The notes below the pieces were generated by a model. The model made no database searches. It worked only from the letters and a program-made list of their open reading frames with translations, and was not told where the DNA came from. 64,000 nucleotides of DNA from NCBI GenBank assembly GCA_036435485.1, contig CM071600.1, forward strand, positions 61,253,546 through 61,317,545, in the 5' to 3' direction. This DNA is from Saposhnikovia divaricata (taxonomy: Eukaryota; Streptophyta; Magnoliopsida; Apiales; Apiaceae). Below are positions 24,980-36,816 of the stretch, piece by piece. Made by a program: the position numbers and the translations under genes. The stretch's first letter is position 1, and each line of letters starts with the position of its first letter.

Positions 24980-25104
24980 GGGCCTCGCCCCACTTACCAC
25001 TTTTTGGGCCTCGCCCCACTTACCACTTTTTGGGCCTCGCCCCACTTATCATTTATTGGGCCTCGCCCCGCTTGTCAACTTGTTTGGGCTTCGCCCCGTT
25101 TATC
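24980..25104 (+). repeat. Short tandem repeat in TAT element
   Basis: Five imperfect copies of a 26-31-bp unit beginning GGGCCTCGCCCC and followed by ACTTACCACTTTTT. It lies just after the integrase stop. Three overlapping small ORFs here come only from the repeat. Confidence 0.9.
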
Positions 25105-25518
25105 AATACAAAAGTTCAATTTCTTTACGAATTACTTTTTATTGCGTATTCAAATTGTACTTGCTTGTTTGTTAACATTAACATACTAAGGTCCAAGCCA
25201 TCTCAACGATGCAAGGATCGCATTTGAGATTACTGCTACAACAATCTAAGGAATCTAATCAAAGGCATGCAAATCTCGAAGTCAATTCAACAAAGATGAA
25301 ATAAAGATATAATCTCGAAGTCAAAGTACTAACGAAGGCAAACAATGTTATGTGCAAAAATAAACAACACAGGATGCAAGAGATGTCAATTCATAATTAG
25401 AGGGTCGCTATGCGATCCCAATGCAGTTGGCAGAGTTAAACAAAATAATATTACATGTTGCGAGACATTCAAGGGGTGTCCGCATCCCCAGTTCAGTACT
25501 TAGAAACAAAAGAAGAAC

Positions 25519-28066
25519 TTAAGGCTTTGCGGCTTCAGCTGCGTGGGATTGTGTGGCTTCGCTAGCGAGCCTGGCCGCCTCCTTCGCGTCCTCTTCTTCG
25601 ATCTCTTTGCGAAGAGACTCAGCGAACTCAGCATTTCCAGGCCCGAGCTTCTCCCAGTCAAAGTCAGGAACCTTGCGAATAAAGGTCTTCATAAACTCAA
25701 CCTGGGCAGCCTCCACTACAGCGTCGTGATCCAGCTTGGCAGCCTCGAGCTCCTGCTTCAGTTTGCCAATCTCTTCCCCATGCTCCCTCCTAAGAGTCTC
25801 CTCGAGCTCCTCTGCCTCCTTCAGGGATTTGCTGAATGTATTCCTCTCATCAGTGATTTTCTTGAGCTCGGATCGCAGAGTAGCAGATTCTGTTTCGAGG
25901 GCGAGCCTGTGAGTCTTCATCAGCGATCTCTTGTCCTCTTCCTTCTGGAACTTAAGGACTGCGACCTCCTTCTCCAGTTTGGTTTTAACGGATGCAAGGG
26001 TCTTCAGCTCCTTGAGATGAGAAGTTTGACGGATGAACGCTTCAGACAGGCATTTGGAAAGAGATTCGGCATTATCAATCAGCTCGGCTCCCACCCAGCT
26101 CGTACATTCCTCTTCAGTAGCATGATTGTACCCATGCTTCGCAAAGAGGTGATGAACAGGGGTAGCAGTGGCTGGGTGCTTAGGAGCAGGAAGCACAGAT
26201 TCATCTTTCCTGGCCTTCTTGGAGACGTGATCCTCAGGGGTACCCTGGGTTCGCTGAGCGATCTCGGTGTTCTGCGACAAAGGTGGAGGAGGTGGCAGTT
26301 CAGCAGTTTTTGGCTTAGGAGGGATTGGAGCATTCTTCGCGACGGGGATGGCCCCGCCTTTTTGGAGGAAAGGAGGTCTGCGACCGCTCTTACCCGACAT
26401 ACCTGAAAAATGGAAGTAAAATAACATTAGAAGCATAATAATAATAATACAAGTTATACAAATGCAAGAACAATAAGGATGAATGCAGTGTTAAAGTTAA
26501 CGAGGACGGAGTAATGATCGTGTTATGACGAGGAGAATACCCTCGCTTGTGGTAACAACAACTCGAGAGGACGAGGCCTCCTCGCGAGCTTTCCTTTTCA
26601 AAGAGGTTTTCTTCGTTGCTGAGGGCCTCGTTTGCGAAGGAAGACCAACCCCTTCTTTCAAGAAACCGCACTCAATTAGGTTCTCGAGGGAGAGGAGAGT
26701 TCTAATGTTGCGGGCCTCTCGCGGGGTCTTCAGCACATCATCAGGACGCTGTTTCTCTTCACCCTTCAGGACGGTTCGCACTTGACCAACTGCGATCTCA
26801 GGAAGGACGAGTTAGCGTATGGATCGAATGGAAGGGGAATGAAGTTAAAAGGATAAGTTCCATACCTGGAAGATAGTTAAAAGAAGTCTTGACTCTGGGC
26901 ACGTCGTGGACATAGAAATAAGGGCCTTTCCACGAGCCGGCATTACTTGGGGCACTGTGATATAGTTCTTTCTTGTTGAACTCTGGCCACATGGAAAAAT
27001 AAACGTAGCCAAAGTCTGATGCCCCGCATCGCTTCAGTTGTAAAAAATAGCCCATGGTCCTCGCATCCAACTCAGGATAGCCGAGTTTGTGGTAAAGAAT
27101 GTAAAGGGCGATCATAGCTCTGTAGCCATTAGGATTTATTTGAATCGGGGCTAGATGGTACGTTTCACAAACATCCCTAATAAAAGGGTGAAAGGGAGAG
27201 GATATGCCTATCTTCATCATTGCCGAGGTTAGAACCATTCGAGGCACTCTGCCACCATTCTCTTGGTGATCGAAGCGGTAGCATCGCATCGCAGACTTAG
27301 GGAGAATAATTTTGCCTTCTGGCCTGAAAATGTTGACCGCTTTAGCTAAGGATTCTGTATCTAGGGTCGTTGACAGATCCCTGCAGCCTAAGACGCGAGG
27401 TTGGCCGGGTTTCACTTTCGAACCTGGTTCGATGTCTTCAGGACGAGGACCGCCAACATATATGGTCCCTTCTAGCTCAGGCTGGGGAGTTGGTTCGTAA
27501 GGATCGGGAGAAGCTTCTGGTATGTAATTGTATTCAGTGAAATTGACGACCTTGGCTACTTCATCGAGGCCGCCATCATCAGAGGAAGGCTCTTCATAGT
27601 CAGAGTCATCAGAGTTGGCCTCGTTGTCATCTCCACCCTCATGCTCATAATAGGCGGTACCTAGTGAGTTTGTGGAAGAGTCGCTAGCAATCTCTATGGG
27701 GGTCGGAGGAAGAAAGCTCTTATTAATAGGAGAAAGGAGGCTGGGGATACTGGAGAAAAGCTGATTTCCCTTTTCTAGAAGTTCGTTCACTTCGTCTTGA
27801 ATAGATGAAGGAATTTGGGGAGACGGTTGATTCTGCGAACTGGAAGGGACTCCGAAAGATGTATTCTGCGAGGCAGACGGGTGTTTGGTTTTCCAGGAGC
27901 ATAGATCGGTTTCCCGTGTATATTCCTCATTGGACCAATGGTGATCCAAGTACAACTTGAACGAGCTGTCAATCGCACTAGTAGCTTTGGCAATATTAGC
28001 GGCTGCTTGCTCGCTGATTGTGACGTGGGGAAGGGGTGAAGGAGTCCTTGAGCTATCGTCAGACAT
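25519..28066 (-). CDS. Spliced antisense gene of the TAT element (Transposase_28-like)
   Basis: Lies between integrase and 3' LTR on the opposite strand. Coding exons 28066-26866, 26789-26541 and 26402-25519 join in frame (1201 + 249 + 884 nt) to 777 codons. Both introns are GT...AG (76 and 138 bp), with splice sites CTTCCAG/GTATGG, GATCGCAG/TTGG, GCGAGG/GTATTC and TTTTTCAG/GTATG. Without splicing the exons lie in separate frames with stops. The N-terminal half has Ser/Pro-rich and acidic stretches (about 135-170), then a conserved block with GISSPFHPFIRDVCETYHL and GYFLQLKRCGASDFGYVYF that resembles the Pfam putative gypsy-type transposon (Transposase_28) domain. The third exon encodes a Pro-rich stretch, then a long coiled coil (about 618-728). 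Antisense extra ORFs are known in the TAT lineage; their function is not. Alternative start: an upstream in-frame ATG at 28204. Confidence 0.8.
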
Positions 28067-28385
28067 CTGTAAAAGTGGATTATTAGTGTGTGCACTTACA
28101 AAATAATATGGGGATTCAGAAATATAGAAGGATCTAAGTGTTCTCACATCGCACGCGGTGGAAGAGTTGACTTGTATTCTTAAAAGAAAAGGTTTGTTTT
28201 GCATCTAAATAAGGGATCGCATTTTCTATCTTAGCGGGGCTAGGCTCGCAGGGTTAAATTACCAAGAAGGGGTCGCATATATTCGGGCTCGCGTCGCATA
28301 CATGAATAAGTGATAAGAGAAGGAATTATGTACTATGCATGCATTTAAATGAATTAAAAATGAAGAACAAGGGAAGAAATCTTAC

Positions 28386-28544
28386 TGTTGATTGAAGAAA
28401 CGTGTGAAGATCTGAGAAAAGTTGGAGCTCGTTCTTGTACAAAGGCGATCTGGTTCTTTGTTTAATATGGGAGCAAACTGACAGCAATTCGTTGTATTGT
28501 TTATAAGGAAAGTGACAAATGATTGGGAAATCTGAGTTTATATA
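28386..28544 (-). promoter_or_regulatory. Putative promoter and 5'UTR exon of the antisense gene
   Basis: On the minus strand TATATAAA lies at 28544-28537, so transcription could start near 28510. A donor-like ACA/GTAAGATTT at 28385 and an acceptor CTTTTACAG at 28067, immediately before the ATG, suggest a 5'UTR intron of about 319 bp. This is inferred from sequence words only. Confidence 0.5.
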
Positions 28545-28743
28545 GTAGGCAGGAGAGAGAAAGGTATGCTACACGTGTCATCATCCTAGCAATCCAGAGC
28601 GGATCTCGAGACACAACAGCTGTCAAAACCTTTCAAATTCTTGGGGTCGCGACTACTCCAATGGTTATATCTATACTTGGGCTCGCTTCGCGGTGACAAC
28701 TCGTAATTTTTGAGTCCACATCGCATCTCCAATGGCAATATGG

Positions 28744-28757
28744 ACTCGGGGGGTAGT
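28744..28757 (+). other. Polypurine tract next to 3' LTR of TAT element
   Basis: ACTCGGGGGGTAGT lies directly before the 3' LTR TGTTATG and is the expected plus-strand primer. The 15-mer spanning 28744-28758 occurs identically at 23848-23862, and a near copy lies at 24927-24942. Confidence 0.7.
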
Positions 28758-29496
28758 TGTTATGCCCAAATCTGGCATAATGGCTAAATTGATTTAATTA
28801 GCTAAATTGATGGTTCATAATCTATGATGGGCCTAGAAGATGAAGATTGGGTCGCTAAAGCCCACTATTGGAATCAGCCCAACATGACTTGGCAATAATA
28901 TCTCTATTGCAGGAGCACCTCGCTCGCTACATGATAGCGCCTCGCTATGTAGCGCCTCGCTTCGCTAATTGCATCACATATGTAACTCACAGCGAGATCA
29001 TCATCTCCTCTTCTCTGGAAGGCTCATGGCCAGACTCAAGGTCGCATGAGTAGCTAGGCACAGGGATCGCTTCGCGTGGCCAGGCCTCTCAAGGTCGCAT
29101 GCAAGGGCCCTGATGGATCTTTCATTCCAAACCTATCCGTTCGAGGCCATGGGCTTCTACAGCTGGATCATGGATCATGGATAGGATTGATGACTCATTG
29201 CCATGTCAGCCCTAAACAAGTGGGCTTGGACTTTGGCTTATCTCATAAAACCCTAGCCCGCCTAGGTAACTTGTGGCCCAAGAACTACGTCAGGCTTGAT
29301 CCCTATAAATAGGGTATGTAGGCACCTTGATACGGAGGAGAAACAGTTTACCTAAAAAACACCTATCAAGCTCAGCCACATTCATACACACAAACCCTAA
29401 TCCTTTGTTCTTCTTTTGTTAGCAAAATATCCGTATTTTGCTCCGATAATCCAGCAAACCTCCAAAATATTGTTATACAATATTCTCCCTATAACA
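28758..29496 (+). repeat. 3' LTR of TAT element
   Basis: Same length as the 5' LTR. By eye the two differ at six positions, all transitions (for example TATAGGGTACG versus TATAGGGTATG after the TATA box). It is followed by the TSD AGTGT. Confidence 0.95.
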
Positions 29497-29501
29497 AGTG
29501 T

Positions 29502-31540
29502 CAATGCATCCGATTTGTACCTAAGATGTTACTAATTTACGCAACATTACTATTTAGCTCGCAAAGCGAATGATACAGTTTCTTATTTCTACATGTACTG
29601 AATGAGTACACGTAATGTACTTAGTGATGAATGTCGGGCCACTTCGGGATGGAGGAATGATATTTTGGCCCCCGATCCTGAATCCGAATGCAATTTCCAA
29701 ATGCATCATGATATACAAATAAAAATTACTTTTTTCCGTAATCCCCATCTCACATGGGAAATGAGGATCTCGCGGAATATTGAGAATTCAGTCCCAATAC
29801 CCGAAACTTTATCATTGAATATCCACGATATATTCGATAAAATTAAACGTTAATTTGCACAACCCTTGATATAATACTTTTCTGAAACCATTTCTGATTG
29901 TTCGCATTTCGATGTTATAATATACATACACATACACATATATATAATATGTTGTTGCAAATTAAAGAAACATAAAGATGTGATATGTTTTTTGTTAAAT
30001 GTGTTGTAAATGATGAATAAGAAAGATGGGTGAGTGTGTGGCGGTAGTGCTGATTCAGGTACTAGTGGTGATGAAATCCATTATGTGACGGTTAATGTAT
30101 CATGACTGTGTTGAGTGTGTATGTGTGTTTAACGTGTTGTTGCAGTGGTATGAGCAGGGATAAGGACACCAAAAGTTGTCTATTGAATCACTTGAATCCG
30201 AGACATATTTGCCCATGCTATGCTTCAATAGTTGTTGATCTCTAGAAGGTTGAAAAAGGAGATTACTTACCAAAAAGACAAAAATTTACAACGATACCAA
30301 ATAATGATGGTAACTACCCGATGATGATGGTAACTGCCATTGTTGATAGAATCAATCTTAAAAGATAAATGAAGACTTAATACAAATTTAAATAATTCAT
30401 GAACATGTATAAGTAGACCACATAGTCTACATTATTAATTTATATTGTAATAGTACAACAACTCGTACGAGACACGAATTATTTTCTGGTATTGTGCATA
30501 AAATTTTGTACTAACATTATTCAAACGATATTTTTATCGTTGTCGAGTTTTGTTCATATAAAATTTTAATCTTTCTCTTTGTATAATGATCAAGAACATT
30601 ATATCTTATTTTGTTACTCAGACTTCTTTAATTCGATTAAGTTTAATAAACTTAGTTAAGTTTTTGATCCTTTTGGATTCCAATGATTGAAATTGTATGA
30701 TTATTTTTAACGATATCATATTCTGCTAACACAATTACACTGACTAGTACAACGATAATTTAAATTGTATTCATAATCTAATTCATAATTTCGTAATTTG
30801 AACACAATTATGTAATTAATCTAATTATATTTAATAAACATAATGTTCATATCTCAAATAATAATTATAATAAATTTTATTATAAACATATATCATTTTT
30901 TTTTCTCAATCTAGATTAACTTTATTTGCTTTCAATTAGGCTCACGCGCCACTTAGACACATATATTATGTGTTTGATAAACAACACATGTTAGTGTGTG
31001 GCCAAGTGATATGACAATGTGCAAAATAAAATGAAACCAAAGGTTCAGTTCCCATTGATAACATTTTTTTTCAAAAATTAATGAACATAAGGGCAATTGA
31101 GATATTTCGAGTGCATTAAAATGTCTCATGAATTTTATCTATTGTTGGTGAATTATATATATTAGCATATAACCCATACGAAGCACGAGCGAGTTTAGTG
31201 TTGATTTTGTATTTTTATGATTACTTTTGTAAATAGTTTATGAGATTATAATTGGTATTATAATTATGAACCAGTGAAAAACGGTAATTATAAAAAAAAA
31301 ACTGAAACCACTTTAAGATGGAAGGAAAATAGAAGAGAATATGGGGTAAATCAGAACCATTTTACCTTTTTTTAATATTATATATAATTTCTTTCATATT
31401 AAAATTGTCCTTATATAATATTTTCTTTCATATTAAAATCGTCTTTATATAATTTTCTTTTTTAATAGTTATTTTAATATTAAAGAATCTTTAAACTAAA
31501 GATTCCTAAAGCTTAGACATGTTATTGCAATAAATTGGCT
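29502..31540. other. AT-rich intergenic DNA, no gene seen
   Basis: Only short chance ORFs. No repeat family or RNA gene is recognised. Two ATGATGATGGTAACT-like phrases lie close together near 30305-30340. Confidence 0.5.
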
Positions 31541-31542
31541 TC

Positions 31543-33691
31543 TCAAACAGTAAGGTACGAAAACATAACATTCATGGGATTATCACCAATGAACCCATCT
31601 GCAACAAATGATGTTGGGGTGCTTTGATCTCTATTGTCTACATAGGCAGTAGTATCATCACTTTGTGCTACTTCTAAAACAATTATGGAATTGTTCTCTG
31701 GTGTTGGTAATTCATCTTTGGATTTGCTGTCATCCTCAAGTAACTTCCTTTTATTCACTAGAAGAGATTTGGAGTGTTCCTTGGTTTGATGTTCCAATTG
31801 GTCATTCGGAGTGTCAACATCAGATTTAAGAGTTTTTGATTCTGCATATTCATTTCTTCCATATCCATCATAGTGTAGCCCTCTAGCTTCTTAACAGTAT
31901 TGTAGGATATGAGTCTTACCTTAAATTTGTAAACCTTTCCCAATATATTATTCAAAACTGGTGGGTTCAAATCTGGACTTACATTATGTTGCACAAACAT
32001 TAATGAATTATTTATAAAATAGCACGTCATTGGATTATGTTAAAAAAGCATAATTTAAAGTTAGATTAATACCTGATCATTATCAAGTATATGTTGTGCT
32101 GAGACATTAGTCAACTTCATGACATGTCTATCAAACATTACGAAGGTTGTATCTGAAGTTGAATCGTCAACTGCCACGATAACTTTATACCTAGGAATTA
32201 GTCTTGTTTTATCCTTATAGTAGTTGTGTTCTTGCACTTCATTCATTTTTTTTGTTGCACTTATGGCAGGCAATGTAGTACTATCCATAGTCTGGAATTA
32301 ACCCAACCACAGTTGCTTCCACATAGAATTCAATAGTCAGCATGATTGAATTAATCATAATAAAGTTGCATCGAAAATAAATTAGATTTTTATAACAATT
32401 AGGCTTTCAAATCATGGATGTGAAAAAGTCATGACTTACACTTGCTCCATCTGGTAATAAAGCATCAAATAATTGATCTATTGTAACAATGTCAATAGTC
32501 GATGCCACTGTCTATATTGGGTTGGTTATACGTGGTACAATAGCTGGTACTTAATTATCTTTCATGTTAGGATTTTCTCGCAGTGTCACAAGAGCTGAGT
32601 GGTCAATATTGGAAAAGTGTTGTGTTGAGCTGCTTGACCACAATACTATTTCTCCTACAAAGTGGTGGGAAGATAGTGTAAAAGGTACTTTCAATAATAA
32701 AAATCATAAAGTTTATATTGTTTTAAAAATTTACTTATGACAGATTTGGTGCAAACTCCCGTTACAATGACAAAGACGTTCGGTTCTTTATCCACGATTT
32801 CTCACTTAAGAAAATCATATGCCTGAGTTCCCACATCGTGATTCTTATCGTGTCATCCCTAAAGCAAAATTACAGATTTGACAATTAAAAAATATTTGTA
32901 GATCATATATTTGTTTAAATGGTACTAAATTTTCATATAAAAAATATATGACACATATGCATTAAACATAAACCTCTGGTCTGCAGGTAGAATATCCAAT
33001 GATTTTCTCCCACCGGGTGTCGATCTATATGCATTAGCTCTATCAACTTTCCAACATCTATAAACAATATATATGTTACTTTTGTATAAAACCAAAAGTG
33101 AATCAAGTACTGCATGAAAGAGTTAAGAGAAGGTTAGCAATAATGCATAATTATGTGTAATTACCCATAATAGTTACAACATCTCCCAGTCTTACTCTTG
33201 CCTCCGAAAACGTTTTCTGCTCAAATTTGAACATAGGTATATCAACAACATCATCAACTTCTTTAACAAAAGTCATTCTGTGAAATTTGACAATGTAGTT
33301 TCCAGGCACAGGTCTATAGGTATCTGGTGCACGCTCTAAAATGAACTTTGAAATCATATAAACACTTCCAAGCTTTAACCTTTTAGTATATTCTGCTTTC
33401 AGTCCGAGTTGTAACGGTCATGCCTAACTTGAGTTCCTTGAATAATTTGTTTTATTTATAATTTTCATAAGTAAGTTCCATATATTGTGCTTATAATTTA
33501 ATATATTGTTGGATATAAAACAACATCATGTATTGAGTGAAACAAATTTCTTCATCCACAATAATATACGTTTTGTTTGTGACACTCTAAGAACTTTGTT
33601 TTTTGCCTTCCCATTCCATTGAAATCCGTACTTTAATGAATTTTGTTGCCTCTTTGGTGCTTAAATCCTTCAATAGTTTATATGCCTCCAT
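31543..33691 (-). pseudogene. RPA1-like (replication protein A 70 kDa subunit) pseudogene
   Basis: Exon-like pieces in order on the minus strand. MEAYKLLKDLSTKEATKFIK starts at 33691 (N-terminal OB region). RLKLGSVYMISKF...DTYRPVPGNYIVKFH lies at about 33400-33160 (DUF223-type OB fold). DTIRITMWE lies near 32850. A C-terminal DNA-binding domain lies at 32330-32070 with EATVVGLIPDYG before and RYKVIVAVDD and FVMFDRHVMKL after. A tail at 32030-31543 holds ILGKVYKFKVRL and KRKLLEDD. Such proteins bind single-stranded DNA during replication and repair; plants have many diverged copies, some carried by Helitrons. In-frame stops (after PDYG and within the 32500-32860 stretch), a frame change and lost zinc-binding cysteines show decay. 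Intron boundaries are uncertain. Confidence 0.72.
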
Positions 33692-33699
33692 GAATCTGC

Positions 33700-36440
33700 A
33701 TGGTAATAAAAGCAAGATAATATTTAGCAATCAGCCTATAACTATATTTCAAATAAACAGGAAAATTATGTATGAATGGAATACTTGACAAATCACCTGA
33801 AGTTGCAGTTGTGAGTATTTGTTTGTTTATTGTTGTTGGATTGAATAGTATGGAGCAGTGGATTTTACAATATATATAGGGCACCTATGTGTGTTATACA
33901 TGTATTGTATTTGCATTAAAACATAATTGATAGAATTTGATTTAATGTGAACAATACATTTACGTTTATAGATTTTATGTTATAGTTGGAACTAAATTGT
34001 TAAGAATTTGAAGTCTATGTATGATTCAAATCAGTACTATTAGTTAATATCTATTGTTAATACAATCTTTTAACATATATGTAAGTTCAGGCTTGACATA
34101 TTGGTAAGAATTTTTATGCATCGATGTAAGTTGAGGCTTGCAGGACTCAGCACACAAACCCAAGCTCACCATCGATGCCTTTATGGATTTGTGCAATGCT
34201 GGTCCGTTTAGCACGACACATTTATATTTCTATGTAATTACTCACTTATTGGGCCAGTTATTCGACTTGAGAAATATTATACATCTATGTAAGTTGAGGC
34301 TTGTAGAACTCAGCACACATATATTTCTCAAAAATGTCAACTGAAAATCTAGTTTTTAATACATATCATTACAATTATACGAAAGCATACACATCTTATT
34401 TGAAATTCAAAATGGAACTCAAAATGATCATCATCATGTTACTGTCACCTACTCATAATATTCTATATTACGTTTAAATCCGTATACTAACCTAACAAAG
34501 ACTTGAAATAATTACAGCTAGCTACATTTTCTTTAGGCCTAATCCCCCCTCCCAAATTAGTATCTCTAAAGCTTTACTGGAAAAACATGTTTGTGCAACA
34601 ACCAGCTAGAACTATTAATAGTTACATCACCATATGAGTTTGTGTGTCACTTAGAGTGAAAAAGGAGGTTCCAGGTAACTTCTACCAAAGTATCCATTGA
34701 TCTCCATGTATACTATACTATACATTAAAAATACAATTAATGCTATAATCTGATTTATGTGCCAGCTAGTATAATTCCCCCTCCCCCTCCCAAATTAGTA
34801 TCTCTAAAGCTTTATTGGGGAAACATGTTTGTGCAATCTATCACCACCACCAAATTTAACAATCACTACTCAATTACAAAACAAACATAATAATTAAATC
34901 AAAATCACACAGTTGGAATCAAAAGATAATCAAACACATGGCTCATGACTGATCAAATGATAGAAGTAGACTAATCCAATCAAACATAGACAAAAAACAT
35001 AGAATGGACAATTATAGTACCCAATATCAATACGAAGTGTTCGGTAATTTAGAATCATATACGAAGTACCAAGCCGATGCCTGAACAGGTGAGAGGGGTG
35101 CCCCCAATTTCAAATTCCGAATTTCAGGATAAACGAGTGCTCCAAGGAGTGCCTTAGTGCTGTAAAGTGGACAATAGAGAATTGGAGACTTGACCAGTAC
35201 GCAAGAACTCGATTTACCTAGTGTTGGTTTAGTATGGTGATGGCCGAGTAGGGTGGTTCATGCTCGGGGTTTACTTGTAGAAGGTTCCCCCATGTTAAAC
35301 AATCGTGTTTGTGAACAGGTGAAGCTCTATTTGTATTAGATTAGAATACTATTGTGTATGTATTGTTGACCGTAATGTTGACCATAATAACTATTACCGA
35401 ACAGAGTTTTTTTTTTTAAAAAAAAAATTTAAATGATTGAACCAAATAACCAGACTACAAACAATTATACCCATGTTTGCTTATTATAGATTATTAGTAT
35501 AGATAATAGAATAGATAGATAATAGATAGGTCTCAAATTATGCATTTCTTGCATTAACAAATGAAGCACCTGCAATTATATATTATATGGCTAAAATTTT
35601 GACAGATATTACTCAAAATTAGCTAGTTAGTATATACATTGAGGTATCCTAATAGTCAATGAACAATCATTTCATCCGTAACAAAGAAATTTAAGTAAGA
35701 AATTATACTCGATTACCAATTACACCAATATATCATGATCTTTTGAAAATTTATGCTAAATTATTGAATTACCCAATTTTTTTATTTGAATTAGTATACA
35801 TTTGGTCTATACTTAATTTAAATTTATGATAGATCCGATTTAAGAAAAAAAATCAAATTTTAATGAGATTGTCACACACTCGTAAATCAATATGAATTTT
35901 AGTCCTATATCCAAGTTTTTAACGCTTTTAATTAGATCGGTAAAATAATATAGTGCAATTGTAGGATACTAAAAAAATTGGATTCTTTTACAAAAAGTAT
36001 AAATAGTGAGATATTAGAAAATGTGAAAAGTACATGTGTGTATATTTATAATTTAAATAATTGATGTATTTCAATCTAAAAAAGATAAAAATAAACATTA
36101 CCTAATTTTTTTTACAATAAACTTAGTTTGGTAGGAGTATGATTTACAGATATCAATCTAACACTTTCTTAAAGAAAGAGTTGCTATTTTTGTTGATTGT
36201 TGAGCAAAAGTAATTTTCAGGATACTAACGTCTGAATTTAACAAGTAAGAATCTACGTATAATAAATAAAAGATTACAATAATCTTTATTATCTTGAATT
36301 TATTATTTATAAATGAGACATGATAGAAAATAAAAAATTACTATAATTTGATTGCTAGAAATTCAAAGTAAATAAATGATATGATCAATATCTCTATATA
36401 AATACCATGTATCACAAAATAATGTGCACATTACGGAGAG
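33700..36440. other. Intergenic DNA with two local direct repeats
   Basis: No gene is supported. GTAAGTTGAGGCTTG followed by ACTCAGCACACA occurs near 34127-34155 and 34287-34317. CCTCCCAAATTAGTATCTCT with its flank, about 60 bp, occurs near 34550 and 34787. A stretch with more G+C (about 35060-35330) interrupts the AT-rich DNA but has no ORF; it may be a transposon remnant. Confidence 0.5.
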
Positions 36441-36445
36441 AAGAA

Positions 36446-36816
36446 ATGGAGAAAATTAGAAGAATTGTCCTTATCGTCCTCATAGTAATGGCGTTAAACC
36501 CGTCTACTACAATCTCAATCAGTAATGTCACAATTCTTTTTTTTTTCTTTATGAATTTGTTATATCATAAATTATTTGCCATTTTTCAATTCATTCTCGT
36601 CTACCTCAATATTGATCTATGTCTTTTTTTATTATGTTTAAAGATACAAAACCAAACGATGACACATGTTATGCTCCATGTGGCGGATCGGTTCCATTTC
36701 CTTGTAAGAATGACAAAGGTCATCCACCTGTTTGTCAGATTGTATGCACTAAAGGTTGTGGGTATAGAGCTGGAACTTGTTCACCAGATGGTAGGGACTG
36801 TTGTTGTCGCAAGTAA
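36446..36816 (+). CDS. Secreted cysteine-rich peptide (defensin-like, tentative)
   Basis: Two exons (36446-36521, 36644-36816; GT...AG intron of 122 bp) encode 82 residues. The first begins MEKIRRIVLIVLIVMALNPS, a hydrophobic signal peptide ending near residue 24. The second gives a mature peptide of about 58 residues with ten cysteines spaced C-x3-C-x7-C-x9-C-x3-C-x3-C-x6-C-x6-CCC. The intron between signal and mature parts is typical of plant cysteine-rich peptide genes. The CQIVC and final CCC could form a CS-alpha-beta core, hence defensin-like, but the spacing matches no family I can name. Expected to be exported, perhaps for defence or signalling. A decayed tandem copy lies 1.5 kb downstream. 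Confidence 0.72.

Larger units (their letters stand above)
17760..29496 (+). mobile_element. Full-length TAT-lineage Ty3/Gypsy retrotransposon
   Basis: 11.7 kb, bounded by LTRs of equal length (739 bp) and the TSD AGTGT (17755-17759 and 29497-29501). Gag, protease, RT, two RNase H-type regions and integrase read on the plus strand. The second (plant/archaeal-type) RNase H and an antisense ORF between integrase and 3' LTR mark the TAT lineage. The LTRs differ at six sites, so the insertion is young. Only one nonsense codon (integrase) and two frame junctions separate it from an intact element. Confidence 0.95.

Noticed and set aside
25543..26406. 287-codon plus-strand ORF after the TAT integrase
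   Set aside because: It is the mirror of the third exon of the antisense gene, which has a domain, a coiled coil and matching splice sites.
28067..28102. Minimal intron with donor GTAAGT just before the antisense ATG
   Set aside because: Only about 36 nt, too short for a plant intron; a donor at 28385 is more plausible.
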